Positions 1 to 5,766 are shown, counted from the first letter of the stretch. The stretch: 5,766 nucleotides of DNA from Candidatus Scatoplasma merdavium (GCA_017694135.1 JADING010000017.1:1-5766); one strand, 5' to 3'. The notes: generated by a model not told the origin, from the sequence alone. Translations and numbers: made by a program.

Positions 1-251
1 TCTTTGAGGTTCGCTTCTTGATAAAGTTCAGATTCCCCTTCAATCTTCAACTTGTTGTTTATTCCTTCTAAAACAATACACGAACACACTAAATCAAAAG
101 GAGTTGAAATATTATCGAACTCGTTTAAACTAGCGTAGTCAGAAAACAAGTAAGAATATCTATCGTAATAGGTCTTGTAAGAAGAATGCGCAACTAATTT
201 AGATTTATCAGCAATGTTGCGAAGGTAATTAAACAAAAAGAATTTCCCCAT
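1..251 (-). CDS. N-terminal part of an unrecognised protein (runs off left edge)
   Basis: An uninterrupted minus-strand frame starts with ATG at 251-249 and stays open for 83 codons to the window edge, so the 3' part is missing. The visible protein begins MGKFFLFNYLRNIADKSK. It is rich in Tyr, Phe, Ser and Asn, and contains a short Cys pair (VCSCIV, about residues 55-60) and an acidic stretch (EGESELYQEA, about 71-80). I see no signal peptide, transmembrane helix or known motif and do not recognise a family. The start is the only Met in the fragment, and the frame is closed by an in-frame TAA at 275-273, so no upstream ATG is possible. No Shine-Dalgarno sequence precedes it: the bases before the ATG are AT-only or nearly so. 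The ATPase terminator stem ends 43 bases upstream, so this is probably a separate transcript or depends on readthrough. The reading frame is likely real; its function is unknown. Confidence 0.6.
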   Translation of the reverse strand, partial: MGKFFLFNYLRNIADKSKLVAHSSYKTYYDRYSYLFSDYASLNEFDNISTPFDLVCSCIVLEGINNKLKIEGESELYQEANLK

Positions 252-288
252 ATTTAAAATGTTATTGATTTTTTAGTATTTTTACAAG

Positions 289-317
289 AAAAAAGTACCT
301 CAGTTTATCTGAGGTAC
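289..317 (-). terminator. Intrinsic terminator of the ATPase gene
   Basis: A perfect 9-bp stem (GTACCTCAG at 295-303 with CTGAGGTAC at 309-317) encloses a 5-base loop. On the minus strand it is followed by six T residues (294-289). It starts 6 bases after the ATPase stop codon (326-324). A run of T at 321-325 on the plus strand gives it a partly bidirectional look, but no plus-strand gene is evident to its left. Confidence 0.88.
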
Positions 318-323
318 AACTTT

Positions 324-3038
324 TTAAGCCGTTGCTTTTTTCTGCTGAACTTTCTTGTTAATGAACTTTCCTAATACTATGAGTTCGTGCAGATAGATAG
401 GAGCTAAACTGACAACGATTAACACGAGCCACTCTCTAGCTAAGAGTTCTGAAGTCTTGAAGACGCTTGTAACGCCTGGAACTTCAGTAACTAAGACCTG
501 CAAGGCGATACCGATAACAAAGGAGAGCCAGAGCATCTTGTTATTGTCTTTGAACACATAGACAATAGAATGATCCATATCGGTCATACCAAACATGTGG
601 AACAGCTCTGAAACCGCTAAGCAAGTAAAGGCAAGCGATTGAGCTTCTTTTAAGTGGTCAGGATCGTTAGCGAAGTAGTTGTTAATAGCGTTGAAGTCAA
701 ACGGATTGCAGCCGCCATCAGCGACCGGGAAGTACAAGAACGAGCCGATTGTTATAACAGCGAAGAGAACACCGTAGACACATATTTTCCAAATTGCCCC
801 GTTAGCAAACAGAGATTCGTTTGCTGGACGCGGCTTCTGTTCCATAATGTGCTTATCTTTTTTATCCATACCTAAGGCCAAGGCTGGAAGTGAGTCAGTG
901 ATTAAGTTAACCCACAACAAGTGGATAGAAATTAACGGTGTCGGCAAGGAAAAGCACGCGGTAACTAAGAAGATAGTTAAGACTTCCGCTAAGTTAGAAG
1001 AAAGCAAGAAGATAATAGTTTTCTTGACGTTGTTATAAATGTTTCTTCCTTCTTCAACCGCTTTTTCAATAGAAGCGAAGTTGTCGTCAGTTAAAATCAT
1101 ATCAGCAGCGCCTTTAGCAACATCAGTGCCGGTAATACCCATAGCGATACCGATATCAGCAGCTTTTAATGAAGGAGCGTCGTTGACACCATCCCCAGTC
1201 ATAGCAACAATTTCATTATTGGCCTTTAAGGCTTTGACGATAGAAACTTTATTATCAGGAGAGACGCGAGCAAATACCGAAGTAGTCTTAACTTTTTCGC
1301 GGAGCTCATCGAAACTCATATTATCGATATCAGCTCCTGATAAACACTGTTCTTTGTTTTCGACAATTCCAAGGTCTTTAGCAATCGCATAAGCGGTGTC
1401 GCGATGATCACCGGTAATCATAATAGTGCGGATAGAAGCCTTCTTAAATAAAGCGACAGCAGGTCCAGCTTCTTTTCTAGGAGGATCAACCATACCGACT
1501 AAACCGACGAAAATCAGATTCTCTTCAGTTAGCTCAGAACTCTCTTTATAAGCGAGAGCGAGGTTTCTTAAAGCCATCTCAGACATATCGGCAGCAGCTT
1601 TTTCAACAGCATCAATATCTTTCTTTTCAATTGGACGAACTGTACCGTTATCTAAAATGTGAGTTGTGTGCTTTAAAACAGAATCAAGAGCTCCCTTTGT
1701 GAAAATGACGTCTTTTGAATTGTAGTGACATTTAACAGACATCATCTTTCTAACAGAATCAAACGGATATTCATCAATACGCGGACATACTTGTTCTAAT
1801 TCAGATTTCTTTTTACCAATCTTATCCGCTAAGTCAACTAAAGCGACTTCAGTAGGATCGCCGTAAACGCCGTTTTCAATAGAAGCGTTAGAAGCTAAAC
1901 ACATTCCGTAAGCTAAAACTTCCAAGAGTTTAGGGTCTTTGTTTTCCTCGACTTTTCCGTAGAAACTTGGGGTGTAGCAATAAGTAACTGTCATCTTGTT
2001 CTGCGTCAAAGTACCAGTTTTATCCGAGCAGACGACATTGACAGCACCTAAGGTTTCAACCGATGGCAGTTTCTTTACGATAGCGTGGGCTTGCGACATA
2101 CGGCGGGTACCGATAGATAAAACGATTGTAACAACCGCTGTTAAACCTTCCGGAACAGCAGCAACAGCCAAAGAAATAGCTAATATGAAGTTCTGTAAGA
2201 TCTCCGAAGCCACTTCCGAACCAGCGTAGTCGACTTTAAAAAGCGAAACAATAAGCATAACAATAACGATGCCGACAGCTGCGAAGCCGAGAATTTTTGA
2301 AAGCTCAGCGAGCTTTTTCTGCAACGGTGTTAAGTTTTCTTCTTCGTTGTTTAAAAGGTTTGCAATCTTACCAATTTCCGTATTCATACCGGTAGCGACA
2401 ACAATAGCTTCACCTCTACCATATGAACAAATAGATGAAGAGTAAGCGCAGTTAAGCCTATCGCCCAATGGAACTTCCCCGCTTAAAACTAAAGATGCAT
2501 CTTTATTTACCGGAACCGATTCACCGGTTAAAGAAGATTCATCGGCTTTAAAATTCGAAGTCTTTAACAGTCTTACATCCGCAGGAATGACGTTACCTTC
2601 TTCAATGATAACGATATCTCCTGGGACTAATTCTTTAGCCTTTACTTCACTAATCTTCCCATCGCGCTTAACAATCGCTAGTGGTGAAGACATATTTTTT
2701 AAAGCTTCTAAAGCTTGAGAAGCCTTGTGTTCTTGAATTGTTCCAATCGTGGAATTCAATAAAATGACCGCGAAAATAATGATAGCGTCAATCCACTCTT
2801 CGGATTTCTCAATTATTGAAACAACAAGTGAGATAACAGCAGCGGCGATCAAGATGTAAATCATCGGATCGTTAAACTGCTTTAAAAAAGTAATTATAAG
2901 CGGTTCTTTTTTCTTTTCGAGTAGCTCATTTGGACCATACTGAGCTAAGCGTTTGCTCGCTTCTTCGCTAGTGAGTCCGCTTTTTTCATCACTCACTAAC
3001 TCAGCGACCGTTTCTTTGGCGGATTTTAGTTCGTACAT
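324..3038 (-). CDS. P2-type cation-transporting ATPase, probable Mn2+/Ca2+ exporter
   Basis: A complete 904-residue P-type ATPase of the usual length for Ca2+-type (P2) pumps, which use ATP to drive divalent cations out of the cytoplasm. Visible in order: N-terminal cation-ATPase segment (1-50), M1-M2 (about 58-100), actuator domain with TGES (171-174), M3-M4 (about 249-311) with the ion-binding PEGL (296-299), phosphorylation motif DKTGT with Asp339, nucleotide-binding KGA (448-450), DPPR (518-521), TGDH (542-545), hinge TGDGVNDAP (614-622), and six C-terminal helices. M5 has SSNLAE (Asn682, Glu685) and M6 has NLITD (Asn711, Thr714, Asp715), matching the SERCA ion ligands at Asn768, Glu771, Asn796, Thr799 and Asp800. 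By hand alignment, the M8 ligand equivalent to SERCA Glu908 is not conserved. ATG at 3038 follows AAGAGG by 7 bases. The leader holds a Mn2+ riboswitch, which argues for Mn2+ export, as known for L. lactis YoaB and pneumococcal MgtA. The ATPase family is certain; the preferred ion is inferred. Confidence 0.97.
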   Translation of the reverse strand: MYELKSAKETVAELVSDEKSGLTSEEASKRLAQYGPNELLEKKKEPLIITFLKQFNDPMIYILIAAAVISLVVSIIEKSEEWIDAIIIFAVILLNSTIGTIQEHKASQALEALKNMSSPLAIVKRDGKISEVKAKELVPGDIVIIEEGNVIPADVRLLKTSNFKADESSLTGESVPVNKDASLVLSGEVPLGDRLNCAYSSSICSYGRGEAIVVATGMNTEIGKIANLLNNEEENLTPLQKKLAELSKILGFAAVGIVIVMLIVSLFKVDYAGSEVASEILQNFILAISLAVAAVPEGLTAVVTIVLSIGTRRMSQAHAIVKKLPSVETLGAVNVVCSDKTGTLTQNKMTVTYCYTPSFYGKVEENKDPKLLEVLAYGMCLASNASIENGVYGDPTEVALVDLADKIGKKKSELEQVCPRIDEYPFDSVRKMMSVKCHYNSKDVIFTKGALDSVLKHTTHILDNGTVRPIEKKDIDAVEKAAADMSEMALRNLALAYKESSELTEENLIFVGLVGMVDPPRKEAGPAVALFKKASIRTIMITGDHRDTAYAIAKDLGIVENKEQCLSGADIDNMSFDELREKVKTTSVFARVSPDNKVSIVKALKANNEIVAMTGDGVNDAPSLKAADIGIAMGITGTDVAKGAADMILTDDNFASIEKAVEEGRNIYNNVKKTIIFLLSSNLAEVLTIFLVTACFSLPTPLISIHLLWVNLITDSLPALALGMDKKDKHIMEQKPRPANESLFANGAIWKICVYGVLFAVITIGSFLYFPVADGGCNPFDFNAINNYFANDPDHLKEAQSLAFTCLAVSELFHMFGMTDMDHSIVYVFKDNNKMLWLSFVIGIALQVLVTEVPGVTSVFKTSELLAREWLVLIVVSLAPIYLHELIVLGKFINKKVQQKKATA

Positions 3039-3044
3039 GTTATT

Positions 3045-3057
3045 ACCTCTTATAGGT
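3045..3057 (-). promoter_or_regulatory. Ribosome binding site of the ATPase with a sequestering hairpin
   Basis: AAGAGG at 3051-3046 lies 7 bases upstream of the ATG at 3038 and is a good Shine-Dalgarno sequence. The RNA segment ACCU (3057-3054) can pair with AGGU (3048-3045) across a 5-base loop, which would hide the ribosome binding site. The CCU of that ACCU is also the 3' strand of the aptamer's closing helix P1, so the two pairings exclude each other. The 4-bp hairpin is weak, so its importance is inferred. Confidence 0.6.
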
Positions 3058-3144
3058 CTTGCAACGCACTAAGCGCCTGATAAAGCGGAAAGAGAGATTT
3101 ATCTCTTTCGAACTGACGCTAAATATCAGTTAAGCTACTCCCCT
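3054..3144 (-). promoter_or_regulatory. yybP-ykoY manganese riboswitch (aptamer)
   Basis: Read on the minus strand, this leader contains the two hallmark blocks of the yybP-ykoY class (Rfam family RF00080): GGGGAGTAGC (3143-3134) near the 5' end and GCAAGACC (3062-3055) at the 3' end. Between them lies GCGTCAGTTCG, which closely matches the conserved L3 loop segment of the Lactococcus lactis aptamer (GTCGTCAATTCG). A fold can be drawn by hand: a short P1 (AGG with CCU), a helix CUGAUA with UAUCAG, an inner AGCG with CGCU, a 7-bp hairpin AAAGAGA with UCUCUUU, and a small side hairpin GCGC-UUA-GUGC. In known members Mn2+ bridges loops L1 and L3 and stabilises P1. The aptamer sits 15 bases before the ATPase start codon with no terminator in between, which suggests translational activation by Mn2+. 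The class is clear from the conserved blocks; the exact edges are approximate. Confidence 0.9.
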
Positions 3145-3162
3145 GGGTTAAACCCGTCTATT

Positions 3163-3193
3163 AATATAACATATAATATATGTAATTTGTCAG
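3163..3193 (-). promoter_or_regulatory. Probable promoter of the riboswitch-ATPase unit
   Basis: CTGACA at 3193-3188 is a good -35 match (5 of 6). TATATT at 3168-3163 is a good -10 match (5 of 6) preceded by TG one base upstream, an extended -10. The spacer is 19 bases, which is long but tolerable with an extended -10. Transcription would begin near 3156, just before the aptamer and just after the lemA terminator. The region is very AT-rich, so other -10 choices exist. Confidence 0.55.
3169..3183. repeat. 15-bp palindrome in the promoter spacer, possible operator
   Basis: ACATATA (3169-3175) and TATATGT (3177-3183) are perfect inverted repeats around a single central base. The element lies between the proposed -35 and -10 boxes of the ATPase promoter, a typical place for repressor binding. 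It could also be a by-product of AT-rich sequence, and it does not resemble the MntR box that I know. Confidence 0.35.
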
Positions 3194-3199
3194 AAAACT

Positions 3200-3222
3200 A
3201 AAAAAGCCCCGAAGGGCTTTTT
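3200..3222 (-). terminator. Intrinsic terminator of lemA (usable from both sides)
   Basis: A 9-bp inverted repeat, AAAAAGCCC (3201-3209) and GGGCTTTTT (3214-3222), has a 4-base loop that reads UUCG on the minus-strand RNA, an especially stable tetraloop. It is followed by six T residues (3205-3200). It starts 26 bases after the lemA stop codon and separates lemA from the riboswitch promoter. The plus strand also ends in five T residues, so it could work in both directions. Confidence 0.93.
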
Positions 3223-3248
3223 GAAATAAATTGAGTTTTCAGCAGAAA

Positions 3249-3917
3249 TTAGAAGAAAGTTCCACGAGCCGCTTGCTTAACTTCAGCGGAAGCAGAGAAC
3301 GGAATACGGGTGGTATAACCATTTTTAGCCGCAACGATCATCTTGGTAGGCCACGCTTGAATATCAGCGTTCCAACGATAGACGGTATCGTTGTAGAGTT
3401 CACGAGCTGAAGTGATTTCTTTTTGCAAGTAGCTGTTTTGCTGCAAGCAAGTTTCGATTTCGTTGTGAGCTTTCAAATCAGGGTAATTTTCAAATGCGAC
3501 GGAGATTTGACCAAAGAGCTTGTCGATATTCTGCTGCGCATCGTTTCTCGCTGCATCGGCGTTGGTGTTAGTTCCTGAACGGTAAGCAGCAATCTTTGAA
3601 AAAGTATCCTTATCTAAATCGATAGCTTTATCGAGAAGTTTAGCGGCATTTTGCAAAATTACAACTCTCTGCTCAAGATAGTTATCGATAGTTGAAGCGT
3701 CTTTTTGAATCTTTTGCTCTAATTGACGAAGGTACTTAGCGGCATTAATTTTCATAAATAAGAAAATGACGCCGGGAATAATACCGAGAACCCAAAGTAT
3801 AACTTGGAAAATCGTCGAGCCGACACCGACTTTAACCGGAATCTGTTTTTGAATAACGTTAACATCGCGTCCTTGTTCGTTGACCGGACCAGTCATTTCG
3901 TCTAAACCATTAGCCAT
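3249..3917 (-). CDS. lemA: LemA family membrane protein
   Basis: This 222-residue protein carries the LemA family signature in its C-terminal half: AFENYPDLKA (141-150), then ITSARELYND (168-177), then RWNADIQAWP (181-190). Residues about 34-55 form one transmembrane helix (TIFQVILWVLGIIPGVIFLF). The remainder is mostly helical, as in LemA structures, with YLEQRVVILQN (80-90) and FSKIAAYRSG (106-115) at the usual places. About 33 residues precede the helix, which is longer than in many LemA proteins of about 190 residues. The biochemical role of LemA is not established; it is a membrane-anchored helical bundle. The start is well supported by a consensus AGGAGG at 3930-3925, 7 bases before the ATG. 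The stop is TAA at 3251-3249. The upstream neighbour on the same strand is a large membrane protein resembling DUF3137, a family often found beside LemA, so the two products may act together at the membrane. Confidence 0.93.
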   Translation of the reverse strand: MANGLDEMTGPVNEQGRDVNVIQKQIPVKVGVGSTIFQVILWVLGIIPGVIFLFMKINAAKYLRQLEQKIQKDASTIDNYLEQRVVILQNAAKLLDKAIDLDKDTFSKIAAYRSGTNTNADAARNDAQQNIDKLFGQISVAFENYPDLKAHNEIETCLQQNSYLQKEITSARELYNDTVYRWNADIQAWPTKMIVAAKNGYTTRIPFSASAEVKQAARGTFF

Positions 3918-3924
3918 ATCGTTT

Positions 3925-3942
3925 CCTCCTTGTGGCTCACAA
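3925..3942 (-). promoter_or_regulatory. Consensus ribosome binding site of lemA with adjoining hairpin
   Basis: AGGAGG at 3930-3925 is a perfect Shine-Dalgarno sequence, 7 bases from the ATG at 3917. Immediately upstream, TTGTG (3942-3938) and CACAA (3934-3930) can form a 5-bp hairpin with a 3-base loop touching the first base of the site. It is too small to claim as a regulator. Confidence 0.8.
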
Positions 3943-3980
3943 CCGAGTCAAACGGCAGTTAACTCTTCGTCGTTGATTTA

Positions 3981-4010
3981 ATTATAATTGCTATCTGATC
4001 AAAATGCTAC
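3981..4010 (-). promoter_or_regulatory. Probable lemA promoter
   Basis: A perfect -10 box, TATAAT, lies at 3986-3981 and would give a 5' leader of roughly 55-60 bases before the lemA ATG. The -35 is poor: GTAGCA at 4010-4005 with an 18-base spacer is the best-placed candidate. The 160-base gap to the upstream gene makes an independent promoter plausible, but readthrough from upstream is not excluded because no strong terminator is seen in the gap. Confidence 0.45.
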
Positions 4011-4077
4011 ATAGGCAGCTTGCTAGTTCAATAAAAGAATTAAGTTTTTATTAAAATTGAATAGTTTTAACAAGAAA

Positions 4078-5766
4078 TTAAGAATTTAGATTAGAGATAA
4101 AATCATTTTCTTCTTTTTCTATCTTGCTGTCTTCCGCTTCCGAGTAGTTTTTATCGTAGAAGAAAGACATTACTCTTCTTCTCCAAGTGGTTCCAACGTG
4201 TTGGGAATCGAAATTTCGGGCAAATTTCTTAAGTGCAAACGCATCGTTATCAAACTGTTTTACAGCGATAGGAGTGGTGTTAACCAAAGGCACGAATTCC
4301 GAATACGGGACTGGAACAATATGAAGCCTTCCATCGCCACCCATGACCGAGACGTTTTCAACGTAATGATCCTCGCGATATGAGTGTGATTCAATATCGT
4401 AAATATCTGTCTTTCCGATTGAGGATTTGTAACGAGCTTTTAAGATTTGCGAAGTGCAGGTCTCAGGATGAGCAAAACGAGAATGATCCATCAAATTACA
4501 GACAGATTCAGCTTCGTAAGAAGAGACGTTAGAACACTGCTTTGGATCAAATTTCCCCGCTTCGGTCAACTGATACAATGGTATGCAAAGAATCGGGGCA
4601 AGTTCAAAAAACAACGAGGCAAAATGTTGAGAAATCAAATCGATAAAGTTAGTTCTCATTTCTTCACCGCTTAATATTTTCCCAATTTGGCTTTCAGAAA
4701 AATCTTTGTGTTTAGCGTGCTCAGAGCAAATAATATTGAGCTTATTGCGCTTAACAAAAACAAAGTCATCGGGGTAAGGTTCTTTTTGCAAGATTAAATC
4801 AACCATATTTGTCTGGGCAAGCGGAGTGAATAGCAAGCGGAATTCAACTTCGTTATTTCGATCTGTACACCCGAACAGCGCTTCGAACTTCTCGTTTCCC
4901 ATAATTTGGAAACTACCGCCTTTTTCAATAGAATCTTGCGAGAGTTTAATCATGTCTTTGCTGACTTTTTTCACGTATTTTTCAACATCTTTCTCATCGA
5001 AATCCTTGTTTAATTTACAAGGTTGGCGAGAAAAAGAGAGGTTTGGAGCCGCTTCGTTACCATAAACTACATACGCCCCGGTGTAATACATTGGTGCTGG
5101 ACGAGTGACAGATGCAGTTAGGACTTGCGAACGGTGGACAGTCACTAAGTCACCGTCAGAATCTCTTCTTGTTTCAGTCCAATGAATAGTTATCGACCCA
5201 GTGTACACTTTGTTAAACATCGAAGTCTTATAAGTCTTAAACCTTAAGAAAGGGTTAGTAGCGATATCGCCTGAACTAACTTCGGTGACACTTTCATCGT
5301 TGTCAAAAAGTTCCCCGCAGTTATATAAGGCTTTAAACATCGCAAGTTTTTCTGGTTTTAAAACTGGATCTAAAGAAAAAATAGAGGTCGATTGTTTTAC
5401 GATATTGAGGAAATCTTCATCGGAAAACATCTGATACAAAGGAGAAATTTGTTCGTAGCATTCTCTTTCGCACTTCTGGCGGAATTCATCTTTGTGCTTG
5501 CTCTCTTCAACGAGGATTTTAATCTTGTTTTTAACCGGTATAAAAATGACAATTAAAAGCGCGATTGCAATTAAGCCACCAACAATAGCAGTGATAAGCA
5601 TCGGCAGAGTATATCCGTTTGATATCAGCGAATACACACCGATGGCACAGGCGATAATACCAATAACAACTAATACCCAAAGAAAGACTCTCAATAGCTT
5701 GTATCTTCTCAAGCGCTTTGAAGCTTCTTCAGATTCATTGCTAGCGTTCACGTATTTTTTATATAG
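4078..5766 (-). CDS. Large two-helix membrane protein, DUF3137-like, probably lacking its start
   Basis: At least 557 residues, numbered here from a GTG at 5751. A basic N-terminal stretch (KRLRRYKLLR, 12-21) is followed by two transmembrane helices (about 20-42 and 49-71) and another basic segment (PVKNKIKIL). The positive-inside rule therefore puts both ends in the cytoplasm and makes residues 75-557 a large cytoplasmic part. Its middle (NEKFEALFGCTDRNNEVEF, then LLFTPLAQTNMVDLI, about 286-320, and DFVFVKRNKLNII, 329-341) follows the pattern of DUF3137 proteins: FNxxFxV, then R-LTP-F-L, then a short strand. About 200 residues beyond that (345-557) match nothing I know, and the tail is highly charged (KIEKEENDF). 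The lemA gene follows on the same strand, as is common for DUF3137. The GTG has no Shine-Dalgarno and the frame stays open through codons for LYKKY to the window edge, so the true start is probably outside. Stop is TAA at 4080-4078. The gene is real; the family assignment is tentative. Confidence 0.85.
   Translation of the reverse strand, partial: LYKKYVNASNESEEASKRLRRYKLLRVFLWVLVVIGIIACAIGVYSLISNGYTLPMLITAIVGGLIAIALLIVIFIPVKNKIKILVEESKHKDEFRQKCERECYEQISPLYQMFSDEDFLNIVKQSTSIFSLDPVLKPEKLAMFKALYNCGELFDNDESVTEVSSGDIATNPFLRFKTYKTSMFNKVYTGSITIHWTETRRDSDGDLVTVHRSQVLTASVTRPAPMYYTGAYVVYGNEAAPNLSFSRQPCKLNKDFDEKDVEKYVKKVSKDMIKLSQDSIEKGGSFQIMGNEKFEALFGCTDRNNEVEFRLLFTPLAQTNMVDLILQKEPYPDDFVFVKRNKLNIICSEHAKHKDFSESQIGKILSGEEMRTNFIDLISQHFASLFFELAPILCIPLYQLTEAGKFDPKQCSNVSSYEAESVCNLMDHSRFAHPETCTSQILKARYKSSIGKTDIYDIESHSYREDHYVENVSVMGGDGRLHIVPVPYSEFVPLVNTTPIAVKQFDNDAFALKKFARNFDSQHVGTTWRRRVMSFFYDKNYSEAEDSKIEKEENDFISNLNS

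Noticed and set aside
654..2229. Several plus-strand open frames (654-875, 847-1038, 1039-1392, 1996-2229)
   Set aside because: They lie entirely inside the ATPase gene, have no ribosome binding sites or recognisable domains, and are opposite-strand shadows of a strongly conserved protein.
324..3038. Naming the ATPase as a magnesium importer (MgtA type of enterobacteria)
   Set aside because: The M4-M6 ligands follow the Ca2+-ATPase pattern and the leader is a manganese riboswitch, so export of Mn2+/Ca2+ fits better. The name mgtA in pneumococcus refers to a Mn2+/Ca2+ pump despite the shared symbol.
3997..4002. TTGATC as -35 box of the lemA promoter
   Set aside because: It lies only 10 bases from the TATAAT box, too close for a normal promoter.
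4006..4019. Hairpin GCTGC-CTAT-GTAGC on the minus strand as terminator of the large membrane protein gene
   Set aside because: The stem is only 5 bp with a G-T wobble, and the following T-run is only four bases. It also overlaps the proposed -35 of lemA. It is too weak to call.
4028..4075. AT-only inverted repeats just after the stop of the large membrane protein gene
   Set aside because: Pairings such as TTAAAA with TTTTAA and AATAAAA with TTTTATT exist but have no GC pairs. In such AT-rich DNA they are expected by chance.
4198..5065. Plus-strand open frames 4198-4383, 4447-4674 and 4826-5065
   Set aside because: They are antisense to the large membrane protein, compositionally odd, and lack start signals and known motifs.
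1..5766. Recoding of TGA as tryptophan, as in some Mollicutes
   Set aside because: All three long genes read through without in-frame TGA and the tryptophan codons checked are TGG, so the standard code suffices.
1..5766. CRISPR arrays, insertion sequences, tRNA or rRNA genes
   Set aside because: No regularly spaced repeats, transposase motifs, terminal inverted repeats or tRNA-like cloverleaf sequences were seen on either strand.

Overview
The window is AT-rich (roughly 40% GC by eye) and every gene that can be supported lies on the minus strand. The organism looks like a low-GC Gram-positive relative (Bacillota or Mollicutes-like). The reasons are the strong AGGAGG-type ribosome binding sites, TAA at all three visible stops, AT-rich intergenic DNA with U-tract terminators, and a LemA/partner pair of the kind I associate with that group. 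Tryptophan is encoded by TGG and no reading frame needs TGA readthrough, so the standard code fits. I cannot name a species.

Layout in the direction of transcription (right to left): (1) about 5766-4078, a protein of at least 557 residues with a two-helix membrane hairpin and a large soluble part that resembles DUF3137. Its start is probably outside the window. (2) 3917-3249, a LemA-family membrane protein with a consensus ribosome binding site and its own probable promoter, closed by a UUCG-capped terminator at 3222-3200. (3) 3193-3045, a regulatory leader made of a promoter with a palindrome in its spacer, a yybP-ykoY (Mn2+) riboswitch, and a ribosome binding site that can pair with the last bases of the aptamer. 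(4) 3038-324, a full-length P-type cation ATPase of the Ca2+/Mn2+ (P2) type, closed by a terminator at 317-289. (5) 251-1, the first 83 codons of an unrecognised protein that runs off the left edge.

The clearest biology is the riboswitch-ATPase unit. The leader carries the two most diagnostic conserved blocks of the manganese-sensing yybP-ykoY class, and the gene behind it encodes a P2-type ATPase. The natural reading is a manganese detoxification unit: excess Mn2+ stabilises the aptamer, the ribosome binding site is freed, and the pump exports Mn2+ (and perhaps Ca2+). No terminator lies between aptamer and gene, so control appears to act on translation.

The LemA and DUF3137-like pair is a separate unit with no proven function. 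The large partner is the least characterised item here. I do not see convincing evidence of a wholly new system, and there are no mobile elements, CRISPR arrays, tRNA or rRNA genes. No gene-free stretch exceeds 300 bases; the longest (3039-3248) is the riboswitch leader.
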